From positions 189,925,619 to 189,989,618 of the forward strand of contig NC_081410.1 in NCBI RefSeq assembly GCF_030272615.1: a stretch of 64,000 nucleotides of DNA, written 5' to 3'. The notes beneath the pieces were generated by a model that was given only the letters and a program-made list of their open reading frames with translations, was not told where the DNA came from and made no database searches. The stretch is from Cryptomeria japonica. Lineage: Eukaryota; Streptophyta; Pinopsida; Cupressales; Cupressaceae. Positions 45,655 through 54,858 of this stretch are shown here, piece by piece; within the stretch, counting starts at the first letter, position 1; every line of letters begins with the position of its first letter. The translations under genes and the position numbers were made by a program.

Positions 45655-46491
45655 CTATGCAAGTCCTTCATGATCCCAGTCAATGAGTTGGTGGTGAACA
45701 AGGGGAAGGCCTTTAATGTCTTCGAAGTTAGCGGGGCTAAGAGTGAAGATGCAGTTATATTCGGGTATGTCAAGGTAATTATCGAGGTCATCAATGGCAC
45801 TCTCCTCATCAGTCTCAATCGCGAGCGAATCCAAATTATCATCACTAGTAGCGCATTCTGGGACAGGTGTTCTCATCCTATGTGATTTCAAACTAGGACC
45901 TTGAGACAAGGACTGTGTGGAATCCTCATGGGTTATTTCTTGACCAACTTTGAACTTGTTATAAAATTCCTCTTCTTCTGTGGGTTCATCTGGCTCTCTG
46001 AATATCTCGGTGAGCTTGTAGTCACTGGAAGATTTATCTGAGCCCCATTCCCATTCAATGGAGTCTGTGGAATAGCGATCCTCTTGTTGAATTTTGGCAG
46101 CTTTGATTTGTAAGGCTTCTTCTGTCCTTTGAGTGTGGACCTTGGAAGTCAGGAAACCAAGTCCTTTCGAGCGTTCCTTTTTGAAAGTCAATTCAGGTTG
46201 TAAAGGTTCAATGATGCCTTCCTTTTGTAACCTAAGAGGGCTTTTTCCATCATACCCGAATTTTTGTAGAATTTTGAAGCCTTTGCCATATTTCTCACAT
46301 GGTAGACTGATGTGATCTTGTGTGTCATCTTCAATGTCTTTGTAAAGCATTTTGTATAAATCTTCCTCTTCTAGTTCACCCCATCTTTGAAAGGTAGTAG
46401 GGTCCCATTTGAGTATCATGATGGATGCTTGCTTGTCAGGATGTGGTCTTCCATATTCTTTTGGGGAACTCATGACTTGTCGTAAGTACAT
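45655..46491 (-). pseudogene. Linker with G-patch-like segment
   Basis: Between protease and RT lies an acidic linker of about 278 codons. Near 46,287-46,150 it has GFKILQKFGYDGKSPLRLQK followed by a KGLGF, a diverged G-patch (Gly-rich RNA-binding motif) seen in related plant gypsy polyproteins. The second large element keeps a better G-patch at the corresponding place. Function in the element is unknown. Confidence 0.65.
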
Positions 46492-46497
46492 GGTCTA

Positions 46498-47145
46498 ATT
46501 TAAAGTGTATTCCCCCATGCCCTTGTCTTGAAACTTGCCTTTAAGCTCACCTTGTTTTGATGTCAAAGGTTTTAATGACTCAGGATCAATGTATGCCGAG
46601 GAAAGAACAGCTTCACGATTACTGGGAATGATGGTCTCAGTTTTTGATCTCAGGTTATTGCAGTATATGAACGGATTAGGATCACCGTTAACTGTTACCT
46701 CCACTCCATTGTGAGGAAACTTAATGCATTGGTGATATGTAGATGGGACTGCTCTCATTTCATGAATCCAAGGACGTCCTAGCAATATGTTATAAGTGAG
46801 ATCTAGATCCAAGACTTGACAAACCACATCCTTTGTAACTGGCCCAACTCTGAGAGGCAAGGTGACTGTGCCCTTGGACGAATGTTCTTCATCATCATAT
46901 GCCTTGATGGTGATTTGATTTGTAGAATTCACAGCTTTATCAGAATATCCCAATTGTTTAATAGTGCTCAATGTACAAATGTTTAGACCACCTCCTCCAT
47001 CTATCAGGACTCGTTTTATTCTATGTTTGTGTATGAAGGCTTCAACGTGTAGCAGTGCATTATGTGGCTGACTTACGAAGGCGTCATCGGCTTCTGTGAA
47101 TGTAAGTGAATGTGGAATGGAAAGGTATCCCACCATGGCTTGAAA
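46498..47145 (-). pseudogene. Aspartic protease of the Tat element
   Basis: KRVLIDGGGGLNICTLSTI (Asp near 47,001) is the active-site segment. This lineage often has DGG where other proteases have DSG or DTG. LTYNILLGRPWIHEM is the second conserved part. It is an open stretch of about 213 codons between the stops at 47,146 and 46,495. It would cleave the polyprotein. Confidence 0.85.
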
Positions 47146-49569
47146 CTAGTCCACGTTCAAATCAGTAGGAACGGCAATATCTCTTAAGATTTTGTCAAGA
47201 ATGGCTTTATGAGCGGGGGATATGCGTAATAGCTCAAGGATGGAGATTAGCGCGAGTGTCTTCCCTAACTGTTCTACAAGGTCATACTCAGGTTTGGTTG
47301 ATGAGGAGGCGGTGTTCTTGGCTGGAGCACCTTGCAAAGTGATTTTACCTCGACGGGTTGTGACATTACATTCAGAGGTAGGTTCGGAAGAAGATCCAAC
47401 ACCTTTTAGGACAATCTTGGGTCTCCGGGTAGAATTCTCAGACGTTTTGTCCTTGATGATAATGGTAGAGACATAATTGTCCATTGAGATGTGATTGATA
47501 GTTGAATCATAGTTGTAGGTTGCTCTGGTATAGTTGGTTTGGTCCTCTGTGGCTTTAGCTTTTCCCTTGTCATGCTTTGGGAATGGTTCCTTAAACATCT
47601 CATGTTCTTGATTAGACGAATGTCCCTCAATCTCAATATCACCTCTATCAATGAGATCTTGTATGATGTTCTTCAGTCGATGACAATTTCCCGTCTTATG
47701 ACCCTTGCTCTTATGAAATTCACAATACTCATCATCATTCCACCAATTTGGTTTAACCTTTGGTTCATATGGAGGAAAATCTGGAACTATGATTACTTTG
47801 TTTGCCACTAGCTTTTTAAAAACTAACTCAAGTGGTTCTCCCAATGGAGTGTACTTCCTTCATGATCTGGAAGTTGTTTGAGCATTCACTTGATTATTTG
47901 TAGAACTTGATCCCGAAAAGATGAATTTGGGTCGCACTGTGTTGGCATCCACAACACCATCATTGACCGTGTTCTTGTTTCTATTCCAAAATCTTGGCTT
48001 GTCTTTTCCTTTAAAGTCCTCTTTGTTTTCCTTGAATATCTTAATGACTCCTTGTTCAATTAGGACCTTCTCTGTTGCTAAGCCTTTTTCAATGACGTCC
48101 TTGAAGGTGGACAAACAAGCTTTCCTTAGATCATAGCCAATGTCTTTGTTAACATTTTGGGTGAACATTTCTACCATTTGTTTTTGTGGAATTTCACAAG
48201 AGCATCTACTGGCTAGATTCCTCCATCTTTGTAAAAATGATGCAAAAGACTCTCCCTCTTTTTGCTTGGTGTTGCACAAAGTAGTGACTGATATGTCTAT
48301 CTCTATATTGTAGGAGAAATGTTGAATAAATGCCTCTGCTAAGTCACCCCATGACTTAATACCAGGTGGAAGTTGGGAGAACCATTCCATAGCTTGATCA
48401 CCTAGGCTTTGTGGGAATAATCTCATCAAATATGTCTCTTTTGTTGCTACCTCAATGCAAGCTGTGAAAAACTATCTTATGTGTGCCTTAGGATCTCCTT
48501 TTCCTCTATACTTATCAAATTTAGGCATCACAAAGTGTGTAGGAAATGGAGGCATTGGAATGCTCTTGTCAAATGGATAAGGACATATGTCTCTCATTGT
48601 GTATGTTGGCTTTGGTGTATTTATGTCCTCCATTTTCTTTTGTAAGTCCCTGATTTGTTGTTCCAAATTGCTCTTAGGTGGAGATCGACTTCTTGGACCA
48701 TACCCCATGCTTGAGGCACCAATTGGAGGAGGAGCATGTTGGCTATATGGATGATATTGATCATACACATGTTCATATGGAGGAGGTCTATAATGATGCT
48801 GCGTATATGGACCACTTGGTATAGATTCATGTTGAGGAACGCCATATCTATTTTGTCCATGTATACCATACTCTACAGGCATGTCATGTTCTAATGTGTT
48901 GCCCCCAAATTTGACACGGGGTTTCCTTGTGTCCAAATTTTGAGCATGCCTTTGAATATCCAATTGCTTTTGTGGTTGATCCTTAGCATTGGTATGTGAT
49001 TGAGCATATTTCTCTGCATAAGATTTCCATAATGGTCTGTGAAGGTGAGTATCATATGCTTGACCATGTGTGTATGGGACCTTTGGTTTTTGAAACAAAG
49101 ATGATGGTGATTCAGGTACCATATGTGGTCCTCTATTGCCTCCACTATTAGGCCTTCTTTGATCCATGTTGGAGTGAGGTTGTTGCAAAGGTCGATTTTC
49201 CTTTATTTGAGACATGTCAAAATCATGAGGTATCTTGGCTCCACTTTGTCCCATCATTTGTAAGAAGTATTGTCTATCCTTCCTCATTATTTCCTCAACC
49301 AATCGATTGAAATGGGGATTCATAATGGATTCTTCCACATCTGCTGAATGTACGGAAAAGTTGTCCATATTGTCATTATGTGCAGCATTGTTGTTTGTAG
49401 TGTCCATGTTCTCAACATATGGAATGTTTCTATAGGCATCCATGTTAGGTAGTGTAGTATGATCAGAATTGAAAAAGATATCATTGTCATACTCATAAGA
49501 ACTCATGTTTGCAGACTCTTGAGCCTCTTTAGTTTCTCTCCTAGATTTTTGGGAATGGGTTTCAACCAT
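47146..49569 (-). pseudogene. gag (capsid and nucleocapsid) of the Tat element
   Basis: The first about 365 residues are a hydrophilic, His/Tyr/Pro-rich N-terminal part. After the stop at 48,472 the capsid domain reads LFPQSLGDQAMEWFSQLP and ESFASFLQRWRNLASRC (Retrotrans_gag). A zinc-knuckle variant CEFHKSKGHKTGNC (about 47,683-47,724) is the C-x2-H form usual in Tat and Athila relatives. It would form the virus-like particle in the cytoplasm and bind element RNA. Three stops interrupt it (48,472, 47,860, and 47,146 at its end). Confidence 0.88.
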
Positions 49570-50059
49570 GAACTAGGTATTGATCGAGATGTGTGAGACT
49601 AGATGAAAATGGAAAAAGTATGGAAGACCAAGAGTTGGATGGAATGTAAATGAATCTGAGGTGTACTTGCAAAGTCCAAAGTGTAAGACCAAGTATGTAT
49701 GTAGTAGAGTAGGTGTGGCTTCCAAAGAGAGGATAGTTTCTCTTGATGAGGTAAGTTGACCTTGACTCTAAGTAAGACCAAATGAGACCCAAAGGTAAGA
49801 AACCTTGATGAGGGACCACTTAGCAAAGTGTTGTTGTATGTAGTGTGTTGACAAAGTATGGTGAGGACAAGCAAGTGACCTTTTGATTCAAGTTTAGATA
49901 ATTTTGAATGTAAAGTGAGATGTAAAGCAATGATGGACTTTGTGAGACCCAAAGACAGGTTGAATGCTAAATGAAACCCTGGAGAAATGACCTAGGAAGC
50001 TCAAGAATTATGAAACTGACTGTGTTTGTTTGCTGGACTGTAACAGTTTTTCAATTCTG

Positions 50060-50235
50060 AACACAGACGCGGTTTCCTGACACAGACGTGGCTCTGTTCA
50101 ACACAGACGCGCCTCTGAGATTTTGTGCAAATTGCAATGTTGATTCTGGGAACACAGACGTGTTTCTACCCTTCATAGATGTGGTTATACAACACAGACG
50201 CTATTATGTCAGACACAGACGCGTTTCTGCAAAAT
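50060..50235 (-). repeat. 'cacagacgcg' repeats, cluster 1
   Basis: About seven copies of (a)acacagacg(c/t)g on the plus strand, that is CGCGTCTGTGT in element sense, spaced 15-60 bp. Confidence 0.85.
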
Positions 50236-50572
50236 TTGTGCAATTTTTTTCAATCTGTGAAGTCGTTTTGTTGTGACCAAATCTGACTGTTTGACTATTT
50301 TTCGTGACAAGAGGACATGGTATTGATGAAGACCCAATGTTTGCAAGTGTCTAGACTCAAAAATGACTCCAATAAAAGTGTGTTGTTTGATGTAAAAAAT
50401 GTTTTGCATACACTTGAAGACACAAAAGACACAATGTTTTGTTGTTTGGTCTTAAATGTTTTGAATGTTTTAAAATAAGTCAAGCACAATTCTTATGGCT
50501 AGCCAAGACAATAGTTGTTGATCCCACATGGGGTTTTACCCCCGAGGCTACGCTATTCAGAGCGGATACTTA

Positions 50573-50630
50573 GATGCTTGACCTCACTGGCTCCACCCTC
50601 GGCACTCACTTCTCGGGTTAGCCAAGCATC
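50573..50630 (-). promoter_or_regulatory. Leader hairpin shared by both large elements (copy 1)
   Basis: Outer arms gatgcttg (50,573-50,580) and caagcatc (50,623-50,630) pair over 8 bp. Inside lie further short pairs (ggct/agcc and ccc/ggg in element sense) and the block 'cactggctccaccctcggca' continuing 'ctcacttctcggg', 33 bp shared with one mismatch with copy 2 at 60,906-60,938. A position in the leader RNA suggests a packaging, dimerisation or translation role, which is inference. Confidence 0.65.
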
Positions 50631-51442
50631 AGTCCCCACGAAAACTCCCCGTGGCGAACTTTGTATTTCTACTAAGAACCGTATGTGTGTGGGTCGCTAC
50701 CAGAGGTCCGACCTCCAACCCAAAAACTAGAAGGATTTGGGCTTCTAAAACAAAAAGGTGCTAGTAAGGGCATCCGCTCGTGTGGCCATACATGCGGCAC
50801 TTTCAGCTCTGCAAATACATAAGGCTCCCAGCCAGTAGGGGTTACGCCCTACAACTGATCAAATAAATTTGATCAAACGGGTTTATGGGGAGACATAGTG
50901 TCGGTATGAACTAATCAGCACACGTTATCCATAGTTTTCACCATGAATACAGTTGTTTATAGTGGTTCGGAAGAGGTGGGTTTTCCTCGCTACCACTTGG
51001 GTCGTTCTCTTCTCACTAGTAGTCCTAATGACCACACGGGAAGACAGGCCCTCTAAAGATTAAACAAAAAGAGCCTATTGCTCAAGACACAAAAGACAAT
51101 GATTCAATTTTAGTGCACCAATTGAAGTGTTTGCTAGTCTATGAAAACAAGGCACACAATAAAAATCCAAAAAACCTTGCCAAGGACCTGCAACAAAGAT
51201 TTATTAGTAGTTTGGATTGTTTGAAATAATCACCCCTTCCTGCAAGCACACAAGTTAGGTAAATTTTAAATCCAAAAGACTTTGTGAAAATAGGGGCCTT
51301 CAACCAAACGATTTTGCTTTCAAGACAAGTTGCACCAATTTCGTTAGCTAGATCTAAAAATGTTAGCTCCAAATAAACCAAATTTGAAACCCTAAATGCA
51401 AAATCCAAAACTGAATCAATAAACCCAAAATTTGAAATCAGT

Positions 51443-51710
51443 AAACACAGACATGATTACCCTCGACACAGCCGTGACTTCGTGACGCGGACGTGGTTCT
51501 GTGAGGCACAGACACAGCTACAGAACGCAGACGCGACTTCTGGACACAGACGCAGCTAAAAACACCGCAAACGCGACTTAATAACACAAACGCGCTTTCC
51601 CGGAACCTGCAAAATAAAATACTGCCAATAACACAGACGCGATTCCAGATGTCGCAGACGTGCCAGAAAATCAAAAACGCGATCCGAAAGTGCGCAGACG
51701 CGGGAATATC
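51443..51710 (-). repeat. 'cacagacgcg' repeats, cluster 2
   Basis: About fourteen more diverged copies (cacagacgc, cgcagacgcg, acgcggacgtg, acaaacgcg) next to the primer-binding site. In element sense these read CGCGTCTGTGT. Confidence 0.8.
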
Positions 51711-51791
51711 AAAATGTTGTCGAAAACGTCAGATCTGCAACTTCAAAACACAAGATCTGCAACAAAAATGTTAAATACAAAAGGGACAAGA

Positions 51792-51809
51792 GTCCCACCA
51801 GGCGTGCCA
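51792..51809 (-). promoter_or_regulatory. Primer-binding site of the Tat element
   Basis: In sense the site is TGGCACGCCTGGTGGGAC, starting three bases after the 5' LTR. The complement ends in ...GCGTGCCA, as a tRNA 3' end must. I cannot assign the tRNA with certainty. Confidence 0.8.
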
Positions 51810-51812
51810 AAA

Positions 51813-52586
51813 TGTATATGGTGAAAATGGATAACAATAATAACGATATTGACAGGCTAAATGAATTCAACCACAAAACCCTAGCCTAACAACAACAAAG
51901 ATCCACCATAACATATGAAGATTACCTAAGACAATGCAAATCAAATCAAATGAAATCACAAAGATTATACCATCACATGTCCAATATGGTTTTGGATCTC
52001 CATTCTTCCTATCTCCATTGATCTTGTTTGATGTATTTGCTCTCAGATTTTATGTGCACAAGAGCTCAACAAAGAACGGAATGTGGTTGCAAGTAGGATC
52101 GTAATGTAGTCAATTGCATAAAAGATGATTGATTAGGGTTTGATAATGAAGGAAGTATCTCCTTATATAGAAGACACAATAAGAAATGGAGGGATAAGAT
52201 TGAGAGGTGTAAAAGGAGGTCGGCTATGATTAGAGGGTAGGTAAAAGAAATAATAAAATAATGAAAGGGGCAGGTAGTGTATGAATTAAGAGATGAATGA
52301 CATATGTCATGGGTAGAAAAGGATAATGAATTAATTAAATAAATAAAGATTTATTTAATTAATAGAAGAAGTGGGATAATTAAATAAATAAGATATTTAT
52401 TTAATTTAGGAAAAGGATAATTTAAATAAATAAATGTATTTATTTAAATGAGAAATAAGGCTAGAAGAAGATAAATGAATTAATTAAATAAATAAAGATT
52501 TATTTAATTAATAGAAGAATTAGGCTTAAATAATTAAATAAATAAAATATTTATTTAATTAGACTAGACAATTTTGGGTGTCTACA
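51813..52586 (-). repeat. 5' LTR (sense) of the Tat element
   Basis: 774 bp, TGTATATGG...GTGTCTACA on the plus strand. A minus-strand TATA box CTATATAAGG lies at 52,161-52,170. Confidence 0.95.
52161..52170 (-). promoter_or_regulatory. TATA box of the Tat element 5' LTR
   Basis: CTATATAAGG on the minus strand, conserved in the other LTR at 36,717-36,726. Transcription of gag-pol would start about 30 bp to its left. Confidence 0.6.
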
Positions 52587-52904
52587 GTTATCATGCTCAT
52601 TTTAGCTTAAATCTTAGCTAATTTCTTATCATAATCATGAAATCCTATAGCTTAATCGTGCTATTCTTGCTAGATCATGCATTTTCATCATTCAAATCCT
52701 CCATCTAAGTGTAGTCAAGTCATTGGAATATGCATTATCAGATCTGAGAGCATTTTTTTATACTCGCATTTACTAGGAGGCAATAAGTCGATTAGTTATG
52801 GTTTTACATTTCATTGTTTCAATTTACTAACCATTGATTGTAATGATTTATTAAGTGCATTGTGGTTGCAGGTACAGGTACACTTCATAGAGCACGACAG
52901 TAAG

Positions 52905-53339
52905 CACTCAATTTGATGTGTCATTAAGAAATTGTGAACAATGCTATGTGTTATAGGTCCCAAGATTTTTTTGACATGTGCTCAATATATAAGATCTTGT
53001 TAACACATTCTTCCCCATGTCATCTTCAAGCAAATGGACAAGAAGAATCAAGCAATAAAAGCATCATGAATAGTATCGATAAAAATTTTGATGCTGACAA
53101 GAGAAGATGGGATGATAAGCTGAAATTTTTTGTGTGGGTAGATACATTAATCATGAATATTATCAAGAAAACTTTGGATACTAGTATGAGCCCTTTCAAG
53201 TTAGTGTATTATGATAAAGAAGAAGTGGATTTTATTTCAAAATAATACATGAGTTTTACCGAATTGGAGAAGACAAGGAAGGCTACCTATGTGAGGAGTT
53301 TGTTGAGGCAAAAGAAAGATGAAGTGCCTCTTTAATAAG
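52905..53339 (+). pseudogene. Old gypsy integrase, core second half and C-terminal start
   Basis: Continues the split gene after the solo LTR. NNAMCYRSQDFFDMCSIYKI corresponds to the TDNAxxFRSxxFxxFCxxY block. HSSPCHLQANGQEESSNKSI holds the Glu of the DDE set, and DTSMSPFKLVY matches the TSPFxLVYG block. RKATYVRSLLRQKKDEVPL leads to the SINE B insertion. The first Asp-Asn of the second block is Asn-Asn, so the catalytic residue is lost. Confidence 0.82.
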
Positions 53340-53352
53340 AGAGCTACCAAGA

Positions 53353-53556
53353 TGAGCCTGCAACGGGTAGGTGAGTTGGCTTGGGTAGTGAGTTTTCTCC
53401 CCATTGGTCTTAAGTTTAACTCTTTGAACCCGGTTTTATATAGTGTGTAATGTATAGGCCCTTACCCACACCCCAGGGATTAGTCTCACCTCAACTCACC
53501 TCATTAATGGGCAATGGGCTAGGTCGTAGGGATACCCTCGACAAAAAAAGGGAAAA
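53353..53556 (+). mobile_element. SINE B, 204 bp, 13-bp TSD
   Basis: Bounded by perfect copies of agagctaccaaga (53,340-53,352 and 53,557-53,569). The head has an A-box-like 'gggtaggtgagttggcttgg' and a B-box-like 'aagtttaactctttg', suggesting a tRNA-derived promoter. The tail ends acaaaaaaagggaaaa. Removing it lets the gypsy integrase C-terminus continue. It is not the same family as SINE A by sequence. Confidence 0.85.
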
Positions 53557-53569
53557 AGAGCTACCAAGA

Positions 53570-53700
53570 GGGAGTTTCATAATGGTTATCTTGTCCTCAT
53601 GTGGAATTCTAGGTCAAAAGACAAGGGCAGACATGAAAATTTTGATCCTCTATGTTAGTATTTAGGCAAACTAGAGCAATCAAAAAACACCAATTGCAAT
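53570..53700 (+). pseudogene. Old gypsy integrase, C-terminal piece
   Basis: After SINE B the reading REFHNGYLVLMWNSR (mapped by homology to the REFxxGDLVLxW block), then KDKGRHENFDPLC (GKHxKFDxLW), completes the integrase C-terminal domain. Similarity fades by about 53,700. Confidence 0.75.
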
Positions 53701-53808
53701 GCAAATTTACAAAATAATTAAGAATATACAACAAGATACATATTTAATGTTGTTCAGCCAATGTGGGATAAATCCACAAAGAAACATCCTTCCACTTTTT
53801 CTTATTAT
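53701..53808. other. Short spacer, LTR-like
   Basis: The phrase 'atacatatttaatgttgttcagccaa' resembles the 'atatttaacgtggttcggc' block of copia LTRs. Too short to assign. Confidence 0.3.
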
Positions 53809-53813
53809 CTAGT

Positions 53814-54845
53814 TGTGTGACGGAAAATGTGCAAGCTAAACTAAACAATTGAAATAACGAAGAAATCAATCAAACAAGCCATTAAAACTCAAACACCTCA
53901 AGATCAAAATGGTAAAAACAAAGAAAAAACACAAAGAATATGCAAACCCTTAATCCTTGCTTCAATTTGATTATTTCGCAATTGGATGTGTGCTCATGAC
54001 ATCACCGGTTGTTCGATTATGCTCCATGGATGCAAATATGAGTGATTATGAAAGTGATAATAAGGATGAGTAGTGATTTCGGAAGAGTAACGATGCAAGT
54101 GAATGAAAGTGGATGATTTGGTCTAAAATGAGGGGGATTAAATAGGAGAGATGAGGAATGGAAGGGGAGGTGAAGAGGAGACACTTGTCCTCAAAAAGGA
54201 TGAGTGGCTCAACTAGACAGAAAAAGAATGACATGTGTCCATGAGGAGACATGTCTATTTTGGGCAAAGCCACCCAAAAATAGGAAAAGTCTATTTTGGG
54301 AAAGGCCACCCAAAATAGGATATTTTCCCCAAAATAAGGAGTTGGTTAGGATGTGCACACATGTGTGGGAGGTTAGAAGGGATAGGATAAGTTTAGGATA
54401 GGATTGGAAGGAGGTTATAATGTAGGAGACATGTGACTAATTTAAATAATTAATTAATTATTTAAATGGGGAGAGGGTAATTAATTAAAGGGGATTGGAA
54501 AGAGATCATAGAATTAATTAATGGGAATAGAATGAAAGGGGGATTAATTGCTTAGAAATTGATTAATAGGATAAAATGAAAGGGGTATTAATTAATTAAT
54601 AATTAATTAACTCAAAGAGATTGGAAGGGGAGAATTAATTAATTAATTAGATTAATTAATTCAAAGAGATTGGAAGGGGGAATCAATTAATCAGATTAAT
54701 TCATTAAAAAGGATTGGAAGGGGAGAATTAATTAATTAGATTAATTAATTCAAGGAATGGGCTAATTAATTAAGATATTTAATTAATTAAATGACTAAAG
54801 AAAATAAATTTAATTAAATTGATTAACCAAATTTAAGTGTCTACA
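53814..54845 (-). repeat. 3' LTR (sense) of the non-autonomous element
   Basis: 1,032 bp, TGTGTGACGG...GTGTCTACA on the plus strand. The right half is built of 'aattaattaatt' palindromes and 'ggattggaaggggagaatt' repeats. Confidence 0.92.
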
Positions 54846-54858
54846 TTTTGCCCCTCTT
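54846..54858 (-). promoter_or_regulatory. Polypurine tract of the non-autonomous element
   Basis: AAGAGGGGCAAAA on the minus strand, the same as in the Tat element. Confidence 0.88.

Larger units (their letters stand above)
42046..49569 (-). pseudogene. Tat element gag-pol, one frame with ten in-frame stops
   Basis: From the ATG at 49,569 to the stop at 42,046 a single frame is kept for about 2,507 codons without any frameshift. The open pieces start at positions all congruent modulo three. Internal stops lie at 48,472, 47,860, 47,146, 46,495, 45,655, 45,604, 44,566, 44,053, 43,003 and 42,988. Several fit C-to-T or G-to-A change at conserved residues: TAG for CAG after KAHIR, TAG for TGG before FQAMVGYLS, TGA for CGA before HYM and before DDLPP. 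This pattern suggests methylation-linked decay. Domains are listed separately. The polyprotein would encode capsid, protease, RT with two RNase H domains, and integrase. Confidence 0.92.
49570..51791 (-). other. Leader (5' UTR) of the Tat element with repeats and hairpin
   Basis: 2.2 kb between PBS and gag. Two clusters of cacagacgcg-type repeats (50,060-50,235 and 51,443-51,710) and one hairpin-forming block shared with the second large element (50,573-50,630). No protein-coding signal. As leader RNA it would be part of the packaged genome. Confidence 0.75.
36374..52586 (-). mobile_element. Tat-lineage Ty3/gypsy retrotransposon, 16.2 kb, TSD gttat
   Basis: A structurally complete element with near-identical LTRs, a primer-binding site, a polypurine tract and a perfect target duplication gttat (36,369-36,373 and 52,587-52,591). 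Sense is minus. The order is 5' LTR, 2.2-kb leader, gag, protease, G-patch-like segment, RT, RNase H, second (archaeal-type) RNase H, integrase, then about 4.9 kb containing an antisense plant-mobile-domain gene, then 3' LTR. Two RNase H domains and an extra gene before the 3' LTR are marks of the Tat lineage (Ogre/Retand/TatI relatives). By eye the LTRs differ at about 13 bases plus one 5-bp indel, so the insertion is younger than its surroundings. gag-pol has ten in-frame stops, so this copy is not autonomous. Confidence 0.93.
35661..52899 (+). mobile_element. Solo LTR split by a 16-kb element, TSD gtaag
   Basis: The left part (35,661-36,373) begins TGTATACACC. The right part (52,587-52,899) ends GCACGACA. 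The 5-bp sequence gtaag flanks the whole on both sides (35,656-35,660 and 52,900-52,904). Without the inserted element and its duplicated gttat the LTR is about 1,021 bp. It carries a TATAAATA box at 36,246-36,253 and 'ttgcaggtacaggtac' near its end. It is inserted in the integrase core of the old gypsy gene, whose reading resumes at 52,905. Confidence 0.87.
30240..53700 (+). pseudogene. Old Ty3/gypsy pol gene split into five pieces by nested insertions
   Basis: Plus-strand pol similarity runs RT -> RNase H -> integrase across 30,240-30,354, 30,694-31,970, 35,556-35,660, 52,905-53,339 and 53,570-53,700. The pieces are in the right order and together total about 2.1 kb. Between them lie a SINE, a non-autonomous LTR element, a solo LTR carrying a 16-kb element, and another SINE, four of the boundaries being marked by target duplications. 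Visible landmarks: TFQG (RT), DQNDHYKHLG, IPQPKTIEVVQSFFGQI, FQQWGMDFIG (first Asp of the integrase DDE), WVEAIPTK, and CHLQANGQEESSNKS (the Glu region). Many stops and small shifts show great age. Confidence 0.85.

Noticed and set aside
53361-53440. tRNA gene in SINE B head
   Set aside because: Same reason. The boxes are imperfect and the unit is a SINE.
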